Shown one piece after another: positions 6,378-11,777 of a DNA stretch of 11,777 nt. A program made the position numbers and the translations under genes. The stretch is taken from the NCBI GenBank assembly GCA_031266495.1, contig JAISAX010000922.1, positions 1-11,777 of the forward strand, read 5' to 3'. Source of the DNA: Opitutaceae bacterium. GTDB taxonomy: Bacteria > Verrucomicrobiota > Verrucomicrobiae > Opitutales > Opitutaceae. Numbering within the stretch: the stretch's first letter is position 1; each line of letters opens with the position of its first letter. The notes under the pieces are model-generated. The model searched no databases, was not told the origin of the DNA, and saw only the letters and a program-made list of their open reading frames with translations.

Positions 6378-7735
6378 AATGTTTGGTCGGGCAGCCACGC
6401 GCCGTGATCGCGGAGGAGGGTGCGCAGGTGTCCGGCGTTCACCGCATGGACGTCGGGCTGGCCGGCGGAGGCGGCCAGCGCGGCAGCAAGTCCGGCCGCC
6501 TCGCCCATGGCCAGGCAGGTGGGCATGACGCGCACGCTGCCCTGGACTTTCCGCTCGGTGGAGATGCTGCGGCCCGCCACCAGCACGTTGCGCAAGCCTT
6601 TTGGCGTCAGGCAACGGTAGGGGATGCCGTGCGACTCTCCCGGCCCGTAGTGAAACGAATTCGTTTTTTCGGATTTCAGGCGATGTTCGTGGGTTTTGGA
6701 GGCCGCGTTCGGCGTCCGGTGAATGTCGATGTAGTAACTGTTGCGACAGATCTCGTCATCGAAGGAACGGCGATCCGTGTAGTCGTCGAACGTGAGCACG
6801 TAGTCGCCGGTCACGCGGCGCGTTTCGCGCACGCCCATCATCGACCCGGTGAGCGCGAGGTAAGCGTTGCCGAAGGTCGCCGGCACGAACTCGGCCAGCG
6901 CGTCGCGGTAGGCCCGGGCCAGCTTTCGTCCCCGGGTGAGCCCGCGCGAAATGCTCCACGGGTCCGTGTTGTCGAAGTCGAAAATATGGCCGGCATTGAA
7001 GCCGACGGTGCCGGGGCCGATCAGGCTGGAGCACAGGTGCGTATCCGGAATCAGCGGATAACGGCCGGATGCGCGGATCGCGTAGATGGGGCTGTTCTTG
7101 TTGTTGGGATGAAGGTTTTCGCCGTGGCGGTAAGCGTATTCGTCAACGTTGGACAGGACAAAGCAATGGGTGGCCGGCATGAGCGTATTGTCCGTGCCAT
7201 CGCCTTTCACGGTTTCCGCGCCGGCCATGAAACAGAGGTCCGCGTCGCCGGTGCAGTCCACGTAAGTTTTGGCCCGCAGGGCGGTGAGACCCGCCTTGTT
7301 GGCCACGATGATCGCATCGACCTCTCCGTCTCCGCGCAGTTCCACCGACGCCAGCGAGGTGTGAAACAGAACCTTCGCGCCCTGCCCGAGGACTATGTCG
7401 TCGTAGATCCGCTTCAGATCCTCGGCGCTGATCGGCACCCAGTCCAGTTGTTCCTTCGGCACATGGGGAGTGGATTTTTTGGAGGCCTCGAAAACGTGTT
7501 CAGCCAGGCCGCGATAGATGATGCGCTGCTTGTCGGAAAACGGACACCAGGCCGGCACCAGCGCGTTGGTGCCCATGCCGCCCAGCGCGCCCATGCCCTC
7601 GACGAGCAGCGTGCGCGCGCCTTGTCGGGCGGCCGCCGCGGCCGCGGTGCAACCGGCGGGACCGCCACCGACCACAATTACATCCCAGGAGTCATCCAAG
7701 GGTAATGAACGAGCTGAAAAATGAAAAATGCCCAT
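6374..7735 (-). CDS. FAD-dependent oxidoreductase (FAD_oxidored / PF12831 type)
   Basis: A 453-residue flavoprotein from the ATG at 7735. An ATG at 7774 (preceded by AAGG five bases upstream) and one at 7843 are in frame. The 7843 start would overlap the divergent araC gene and is unlikely. The N-terminal Rossmann motif is DVIVVGGGPAGCTAAAAAARQGA, with GGGPAG at 23-28, followed by LLVE and GALGGMGT as in FAD-binding dehydrogenases. VDCTGDADL, GVRETRRVTGDYVLT and the C-terminal AGRSISTERKVQGSVRVMPTCLAMGEAAGLAAAL are diagnostic of the PF12831 group. Such genes are frequent beside CAZymes in PVC bacteria; their substrates are mostly unknown. No signal peptide is evident, unlike the downstream GH2, so the two products may work in different compartments despite coupled translation. 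It is first in the cluster, divergent from the AraC regulator. Confidence 0.88.
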   Translation of the reverse strand: MGIFHFSARSLPLDDSWDVIVVGGGPAGCTAAAAAARQGARTLLVEGMGALGGMGTNALVPAWCPFSDKQRIIYRGLAEHVFEASKKSTPHVPKEQLDWVPISAEDLKRIYDDIVLGQGAKVLFHTSLASVELRGDGEVDAIIVANKAGLTALRAKTYVDCTGDADLCFMAGAETVKGDGTDNTLMPATHCFVLSNVDEYAYRHGENLHPNNKNSPIYAIRASGRYPLIPDTHLCSSLIGPGTVGFNAGHIFDFDNTDPWSISRGLTRGRKLARAYRDALAEFVPATFGNAYLALTGSMMGVRETRRVTGDYVLTFDDYTDRRSFDDEICRNSYYIDIHRTPNAASKTHEHRLKSEKTNSFHYGPGESHGIPYRCLTPKGLRNVLVAGRSISTERKVQGSVRVMPTCLAMGEAAGLAAALAASAGQPDVHAVNAGHLRTLLRDHGAWLPDQTL

Positions 7736-7817
7736 GGCGTGAATCTGGCTCCGGCGGTGCGAACCGGACAACATCCGAACCTTGTCATAATATAGCAAAA
7801 AGTATAGAAATCCGGTC
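7736..7817. promoter_or_regulatory. Divergent promoter region with TATAG direct repeats
   Basis: An 82 bp spacer between the oxidoreductase (-) and araC (+), with an AT-rich patch at 7786-7811 in otherwise GC-rich DNA. TTGTCA (7782-7787) and TATAGA (7803-7808) could be -35 and -10 boxes for araC, although the spacer is only 15 nt. A transcript from it would start almost at the ATG. TATAG-N-AA occurs twice, at 7791 and 7803 (12 nt offset), a possible pair of half-sites for the regulator. The - strand promoter must lie in the same patch (TATATT or TATTAT). Assignments are by eye. Confidence 0.4.
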
Positions 7818-8699
7818 ATGGCGACCGCTGTCGATTCCGGCATTCTCCGTTTGCGCGACTGGTCCGGGCTGAGCTGTTGGCCGGTCTATATCTATGACCG
7901 GGCCTTTCCCGTCGCGGGCAGATCCTGGGCGGGCATCGGCCAAGCCTACAACGCAGCCTGGCTGGCGCGGACGGGGACGATCCGCGTGACCACGGGGAGG
8001 CACACGGTGGCGGCGCACCCGGGCGAATGGATCATTCCGCCGCGGACCAATCACAGCACCCGATTCGATGCCGAAGCGGACATCCTTTCTGTCCGCTTCT
8101 ATGCGCTCTGGCCCGACGGGCGGGAACTGATCAACCCTCCGCGGGGAGTCGTGCTGGGGCGCGAGAACTCGCGCACGCTCACCCGCCTGGCCAAGCGACT
8201 CGAACGGTTTGCCGACCGCAATTTCATCCGGGCCGACAACGGCATGGAGTTCAAGAAGGCGGACGCCGTGCAATATCTCGCGCTGAACAGCCACTTCTTC
8301 GCCTGGCTGGGTGAGCTTGTCAGCCAGTTGTCCGCCGCCGGATACCCGCCGACGACCCCTGCGCATGCGGACGAACGGGTGCTGCGCGCCGCCCATCTGC
8401 TGAACACGATTCCCCTGAGCGAGTCGTGGAATCTCGAATGGCTGGCACGGCAAACCGGGCTGAGCGCTGCCCAGCTCAACCGCCTGTTTGTCGCCGCCTT
8501 CGACGCCACGCCCAAGGCGTATCATCTGGAGCGTCGCAAGCGGGCCGCGACCCACCTGCTGGGCGAAGGCCGGTTCTCCATCAAGCAGGTCGGCCTCGCC
8601 CTCGGGTTTTCCTCCACCTGCTATTTCACCGCGTGGTTCCGGACGAAGTTTGGCGTGCCTCCCGGCAAATGGTCACGGGAGCGGACGATGAACGAGTGA
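7818..8699 (+). CDS. AraC-family transcriptional regulator
   Basis: A 293-residue regulator. Residues about 15-110 form an AraC-type cupin sensor (GRHTVAAHPGEWIIPPRTNH at 61-80, then SVRFYALWP), the part that senses a sugar or sugar acid in this family. The C-terminal 100 residues are the DNA-binding domain. The first helix-turn-helix is at about 205-225 (WNLEWLARQTGLSAAQLNRLF) and the second at about 254-275 (FSIKQVGLALGFSSTCYFTAWF), ending with KFGVPPGKWSRER. The gene starts 82 bp from the oxidoreductase on the opposite strand, a standard arrangement for a local regulator of the oxidoreductase-GH2-heparinase cluster. Which ligand it binds is not visible. No strong Shine-Dalgarno precedes the ATG. 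Confidence 0.92.
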   Translation: MATAVDSGILRLRDWSGLSCWPVYIYDRAFPVAGRSWAGIGQAYNAAWLARTGTIRVTTGRHTVAAHPGEWIIPPRTNHSTRFDAEADILSVRFYALWPDGRELINPPRGVVLGRENSRTLTRLAKRLERFADRNFIRADNGMEFKKADAVQYLALNSHFFAWLGELVSQLSAAGYPPTTPAHADERVLRAAHLLNTIPLSESWNLEWLARQTGLSAAQLNRLFVAAFDATPKAYHLERRKRAATHLLGEGRFSIKQVGLALGFSSTCYFTAWFRTKFGVPPGKWSRERTMNE

Positions 8700-8720
8700 C
8701 AGGCAAGCAGCAGCGCAAGG

Positions 8721-8850
8721 CGTGGCCACAGGCCTCGACTTTTCCAGCCGGAAAAGTGCCTGTGGTAGCCGGAGCGGAACTCCGACGGTTTGAGGGGAAA
8801 GGCGAGGCGCTGACGCGCCTCGTCCGGCATGCACGGAGGCATGCCGCTAC
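8721..8850 (-). repeat. Composite hairpin repeat, copy 2 (convergent junction)
   Basis: Reverse-orientation copy of the element at 1831-1960. Module Y is at 8729-8762 (CTTTTCC-AGCC-GGAAAAG inside CCACAGGC/GCCTGTGG arms). Module X is at 8801-8824 (CGAGGCGC-TGAC-GCGCCTCG, perfect 8 bp stem). Between them CGGTTTGA is the complement of the TCAAACCG of copy 1. A third stem, GGCATGC/GCATGCC, lies at about 8826-8845. It fills the gap between araC (+) and the oligogalacturonate lyase (-), again a convergent junction. The loop of X differs (GTTA against GTCA when read in the same sense) while its stem is intact. Confidence 0.78.
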
Positions 8851-8851
8851 G

Positions 8852-10018
8852 TTACGGCCACGCCGGCAGCGCGTTGAACGCAGCCGCGTCCTGCGGCAGC
8901 GGCGCGGTGTAAATGTTGCCGTAGCCGCCGCGGTCGGAGGTATAGATCACATAACGGCCGTCGGGCGAAATGCGGGGATGCACGTGAAGCTGCTGGATTT
9001 TGAAGGAGCAGTCGTGTCGGCAGAGAACACGCGGGCCTTGCATGACGCCGTCGATGCGCATCCAGACTTTCATGACGCCATCATGGTAGGCGTCGCCGAC
9101 GACCAGGTTGGCGTCGAGCGAATACACATGGCCGGTGACGGTCTGTTGCGGCGCGAACCAGTGATCGGGAGCGCCCTTGATGACGCTGGCGCCTCCGATG
9201 ACCGTCTCGGTGCCTCCCGTGATGCCGTGATAACCGATATGCAGGCCGTCGGCATACCAGAACTCGTGACCGATGTGGAAACGGCGGTGGGGCGGTTCGA
9301 TTTTCCAGCGGTGACCGGTGTTTGTATCCATAACCCGAATGCGGCAGTCCACCTCCTCCCAGGGGCCTTCGTGGCAGTACGTGATCAGGTGCGATTGCGT
9401 CGGGGATGTGTTGATGTGCCCGAGCATGGCGCGTTCTTCAAAAACGGTTTCGGGCGGGCCGCCGGCAGTGCCGTCCCCTGCGAGCGGGAGCCGGATGATG
9501 CGGCCGAGAGGGCGGGCCAGCCATCGTTCGCGAATGCCGAGGTTGTTTCTGGCGCTGCTGCTGTAGTCCTCGGCGATGACGATCTGCTCGAGGCTGAAGT
9601 AAAGACAAGCCCCGTCGCAGGAAGAAGCCGTCATGCTTGGCTTCCAGGTGGATTCGACCGTCAGCAGTTCGCGCACCTTTCTTGTCTCCAAATCGACAGA
9701 TTGAAGCGTGTGCCCGTGCCAGAAATACACTTCGTCACGAATTCCGTTTTTACAGGCGGTGATGAAATCAAACCGTTCCGGCCCAGGAGGCGGCTCGATG
9801 TCCGTGAACTGCTCGATCTCTCCGGAAGCCAGGTCCACGCCGAAGAGGTTGGTGCGGTTGGCGCGGTCGGAACTGAAGAGGAACCGCGCGCCCTTCGCAT
9901 ACCATCCCGGATTGGTGAAATAGAAATGGTGGCTGTGCCCCTTGTAATGCGTGAGCTGCGCCACCGGAACACCGGTGAACGGATCGGTACAGGTGCGCTT
10001 TTCGGAGGGAAATGTCAT
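8852..10018 (-). CDS. ogl: Oligogalacturonate lyase (PL22-type beta-propeller)
   Basis: A 388-residue protein without signal peptide, so cytoplasmic. It resembles PL22 oligogalacturonate lyases, which split short, usually unsaturated oligogalacturonides from pectin by beta-elimination into 4-deoxy-5-ketouronate and galacturonate. Visible markers are TDPFTG...QLTHYKGHSHHFYFTNPGW near the start, repeated propeller-blade strands (LFSSDRANRTNLFGVDL, YVIYTSDRGGYGNIYTAP), CHEGPWEEVDCRI (H216), GHEFWYADG (H251) and QQLHVHPRISPDG. The Q-x-x-H-x-H pattern (Q342, H345, H347) fits the metal ligands described for Yersinia Ogl, and H216 could be the catalytic base; this mapping is inference. The ATG at 10018 lies 27 bases after the stop of the nuclease gene, with no Shine-Dalgarno sequence. 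Its first 48 bases are nearly duplicated at 11178-11225, where the ATG overlaps the stop of the upstream gene. That suggests the native start context was disturbed here. Confidence 0.87.
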   Translation of the reverse strand: MTFPSEKRTCTDPFTGVPVAQLTHYKGHSHHFYFTNPGWYAKGARFLFSSDRANRTNLFGVDLASGEIEQFTDIEPPPGPERFDFITACKNGIRDEVYFWHGHTLQSVDLETRKVRELLTVESTWKPSMTASSCDGACLYFSLEQIVIAEDYSSSARNNLGIRERWLARPLGRIIRLPLAGDGTAGGPPETVFEERAMLGHINTSPTQSHLITYCHEGPWEEVDCRIRVMDTNTGHRWKIEPPHRRFHIGHEFWYADGLHIGYHGITGGTETVIGGASVIKGAPDHWFAPQQTVTGHVYSLDANLVVGDAYHDGVMKVWMRIDGVMQGPRVLCRHDCSFKIQQLHVHPRISPDGRYVIYTSDRGGYGNIYTAPLPQDAAAFNALPAWP

Positions 10019-10045
10019 GGGAAAGGGATGACTGAAACGAGAGAG

Positions 10046-11119
10046 TTACGGGTCGTTTTTGGAGATCGTATCGGATACGCCGCCTGCCAGTTCGCGTTCG
10101 ATTTGTTCGATGGAGGGCAGGCTGGTCTGCAATTCGGCAGGCAGGGATTCCATCAATTGATATTCGGATACGCCGATGGGACTGGTGTTGGCGCGCAGCG
10201 CGTATTCGGCAACCACCTTGTTTTTGCTTTTGCACAGGAGCAGTCCGATGGTGGGAGCGTCTTGCGGATGTTTGATCCGGGCATCCACTGCCGTGAGATA
10301 AAAACTTAACTGTCCGAGGTGCTCGGGCTTGAATTTGCCGGCCTTGATTTCAATCACCACGTAGCAACGCAATTTCAGGTGGTAGAACAGCAGGTCGATA
10401 AAAAATTCGTCGCCTTCCACATCAAGCAACACCTGCCGTCCGACGAAGGCGAAGCCCGCTCCCAGTTCCAACAAAAAGTCGGTGACGTGTTTGATCAGGG
10501 CTGTTTCGATTTCGCGTTCCTGGGCTTTTTCGGTCAGTCCAAGGAAATCGAAACGATAGGGGTCTTTGATGGATTCGCGTGCCAGGTCGGATTGCGGCTT
10601 GGGCAGGGTGAGGTCGAAATTGGTGACCGCCGTGCCGCTACGCTCCCGCAGGCGGGACTCGATTTGCATCACCAGAACATTGCGCGACCAGTTGTGCTCA
10701 ATGGCCTTGGCGGCATACCAACGACGGCTCTCCAAATCTCCCAATTTATCCAGCAGCATCACGTTATGCCACCATGGTAATTGTCCAGCAACCTGCTGGA
10801 CAATTTCGGAATCCGGCCACGCCTCTGCAAAGGCGCGCATATACATGAGATTGGAGCGAGAGAATCCTTTCATATCCGGGAATGCGTTGCGCAGGTCATG
10901 AGCAAGTCGCTCGATGACTTTGGCTCCCCATCCTTGCCGGGACTGCCGGGCTAAAACATCGCGTCCGATTTGCCAGTACAGCAGCACCAGTTCGCGGTTG
11001 ACGGCCAGCGTGGCGCGTTGTCGGGCGGCGTGGATACGGTCTTTGAGGTCGCTCAGCCATTCGACGTAACCTTCAGGAGGTGGTATCAAGCTGACGGAGG
11101 TGACGGAGGAGTCTTGCAT
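10046..11119 (-). CDS. DUF1016 / YhcG-family PD-(D/E)XK nuclease domain protein
   Basis: A 357-residue protein. The N-terminal helical part at about 15-180 (NRELVLLYWQIGRDVL, GWGAKVIERLAHDLRNAFPDMKGFS, LPWWHNVMLLDKL, WYAAKAIEHNWSRNVLVMQIE) is the DUF1016 N-terminal domain. The C-terminal part has a PD-(D/E)XK core: FIDLLFYH (D242), VVIEIKAGKF (E257, K259) and HLGQLSFYL (Q270). The active-site residues look intact. Members are probable DNA nucleases of unclear role, common in variable genome regions and near restriction-type defence genes; none of those partners is seen here. GC is lower than in neighbours: two 60-base lines counted by hand (10321 and 10741) give about 50%, against about 65% in the lyase and 70% in the gene to the right. 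It interrupts a pectin-related gene series. Acquisition by horizontal transfer is likely. The ATG at 11119 has only a weak ribosome site. Confidence 0.92.
   Translation of the reverse strand: MQDSSVTSVSLIPPPEGYVEWLSDLKDRIHAARQRATLAVNRELVLLYWQIGRDVLARQSRQGWGAKVIERLAHDLRNAFPDMKGFSRSNLMYMRAFAEAWPDSEIVQQVAGQLPWWHNVMLLDKLGDLESRRWYAAKAIEHNWSRNVLVMQIESRLRERSGTAVTNFDLTLPKPQSDLARESIKDPYRFDFLGLTEKAQEREIETALIKHVTDFLLELGAGFAFVGRQVLLDVEGDEFFIDLLFYHLKLRCYVVIEIKAGKFKPEHLGQLSFYLTAVDARIKHPQDAPTIGLLLCKSKNKVVAEYALRANTSPIGVSEYQLMESLPAELQTSLPSIEQIERELAGGVSDTISKNDP
10779..10805. repeat. Perfect 12 bp inverted repeat inside the nuclease gene
   Basis: AATTGTCCAGCA (10779-10790) and TGCTGGACAATT (10794-10805) are exact reverse complements separated by ACC. 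They encode part of the conserved EIVQQVAGQLPWW segment of the N-terminal domain, so the repeat is superimposed on coding sequence. It could be a recombination or protein-binding site, an mRNA stem affecting expression, or chance. Confidence 0.7.
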
Positions 11120-11150
11120 CTGAAAACTTCAACATGACTCGACATTTTCG

Positions 11151-11225
11151 TCAGGCAAAAAGTGGCCGGGTGGCTCCACCGGAGAGCGGATCGGTCCAGG
11201 TGTGCTTTCCGGAGGGAAAGGTCAT
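11151..11225 (-). pseudogene. Truncated 5' remnant of an oligogalacturonate lyase gene
   Basis: A 25-codon frame with ATG at 11225 and TGA at 11151. Its first 16 residues (MTFPSGKHTWTDPLSG) match those of the intact lyase (MTFPSEKRTCTDPFTG) at 11 positions. The 48 bases of 11178-11225 match 9971-10018 at 42 positions. Five of the six differences change the amino acid, so the two copies look like diverged paralogues rather than a fresh duplication. Similarity fades after the next few codons and the frame ends. The ATG overlaps the TGA of the gene to its right (ATGA), as for a coupled operon gene. The missing body was probably lost when the DUF1016 gene arrived. A functional 24-residue peptide is unlikely. 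Confidence 0.8.
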
Positions 11226-11777
11226 GGGGTTCCGTGCCGGGTTTTTATGCGGAAGCGATGCTCCACCGGCGTGAGAAATGTCAGCAATATGCGCACATGG
11301 GCCGGAGCGGCTTCGCTGTCACGCATCTCCCACGTCGTGTGGGCATGGGCGCCGCCTTCGATTTCAATGACGTCGGCTCCGTAACTCATCCGTCCCGTTC
11401 CGCGTTTCAGAAAAAAAACCTGGCCGGCAAGCGGACGCGCTATCGTGTCATCCGTTTCCCATACGCCGCCCGGAACGAAATCGAGGGCGAGCTGGGTGGG
11501 GATGTTGTCGAGTCCGTCGGTCGTGCGGTAAACGAGGTCAAGGGTTTCGCAGCCGGTTCCGTCGTCGGGCAGGAGGGTGATTTCCAGTTCCGATGCGGGC
11601 GGCGGGAGCGGTCGCAGGGGGCGCGCGGGGGTGAGTTTTTCCCAGTCGGCGCCGGATACAGGCTTGCCGAGCGGGAGTTCGTAGCCGGGACGTCGCGGTT
11701 TGCGGCGGCCTTCGCTGCGAAGCGTGACGGTGGACGGAGTCGCGTCGAGGCGGTCGCCGACAAACAGGCCGGCGCCA
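11222..11777 (-). CDS. C-terminal part of an unrecognised protein (runs off the window)
   Basis: An open frame of 184 codons plus TGA that enters from the right edge, so the start is not in the window. Base composition is high GC, like the enzyme genes, and there is no stop across 556 bases. The visible part contains ELPLGKPVSGADWEKL, ELEITLLPDDGTGCETLDLVYRT, FVPGGVWETDD, GQVFFLKRGTGRMSYG, IEIEGGAHAHTTWEMRD and LLTFLTPVEHRFRI. This predicts an all-beta domain, such as the C-terminal sandwich of a carbohydrate-active protein, but I do not recognise the family. Its stop overlaps the start of the lyase remnant (ATGA), so it once preceded an oligogalacturonate lyase in an operon. A role in pectin or oligogalacturonide use is a contextual inference only. 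Confidence 0.75.
   Translation of the reverse strand, partial: GAGLFVGDRLDATPSTVTLRSEGRRKPRRPGYELPLGKPVSGADWEKLTPARPLRPLPPPASELEITLLPDDGTGCETLDLVYRTTDGLDNIPTQLALDFVPGGVWETDDTIARPLAGQVFFLKRGTGRMSYGADVIEIEGGAHAHTTWEMRDSEAAPAHVRILLTFLTPVEHRFRIKTRHGTP

Noticed and set aside
6378..6614. Upstream extension of GH2 by 79 residues
   Set aside because: It lies wholly within the oxidoreductase gene, is Arg/Pro-rich shadow sequence, and would hide the signal peptide starting at the ATG at 6377.
6383..7705. 440-codon + strand frame opposite the FAD oxidoreductase
   Set aside because: The - strand frame has unmistakable FAD-binding motifs; the + frame has none.
8426..10309. Long + strand frame of 627 codons through the end of araC, the repeat and the lyase
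   Set aside because: It overlaps three unrelated features, on the opposite strand to the lyase, and shows no domain. It is a GC-driven open frame.

Overview
The window looks like a piece of a Verrucomicrobia genome, probably Opitutaceae. This is inferred from three things. One is a secreted, PEP-CTERM-type beta-strand-repeat protein. The second is a set of carbohydrate genes typical of polysaccharide-degrading PVC bacteria: heparinase II/III, GH2, an FAD-dependent oxidoreductase, an oligogalacturonate lyase and an AraC regulator. The third is GC-rich intergenic palindromes of the kind common in that phylum. No tRNA, rRNA, CRISPR array or transposase gene is visible.

Layout. Bases 1-568 are a non-coding, low-complexity region with two poly-C tracts (1-53 and 388-410) and short tandem repeats. 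A surface-protein gene on the + strand follows (569-1798). It has a signal peptide, chlamydial Pmp-like GGAI/FxxN repeats, an autotransporter-type beta-strand repeat and a PEP-CTERM-like anchor. Next is a carbohydrate cluster on the - strand. It reads from 7735 down to 2059: FAD-dependent oxidoreductase, GH2 glycosidase (joined to it by an ATGA overlap), a ~190 bp imperfect palindrome, then a heparinase II/III-type lyase. An AraC regulator (7818-8699) is transcribed divergently from the oxidoreductase and is the obvious candidate controller.

A second - strand block runs from the right edge down to 8852: the C-terminal part of an unrecognised gene, a 25-codon remnant of an oligogalacturonate lyase start, a DUF1016/PD-(D/E)XK nuclease gene of lower GC, and an intact oligogalacturonate lyase. 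The first 48 bases of the intact lyase match the remnant at 42 positions. The nuclease gene therefore sits between a broken and an intact copy of the same gene start, which suggests an insertion/deletion event in a pectin-catabolism operon.

The two places where genes converge (after the surface-protein gene, and between araC and the lyase) hold copies of one composite hairpin element in opposite orientations. Taken together the window suggests uronate-rich polysaccharide use (pectin or a similar glycan): secreted lyase and glycosidase outside the cytoplasm, and cytoplasmic breakdown of unsaturated oligogalacturonides by the PL22 lyase. The substrate is inferred from families only.
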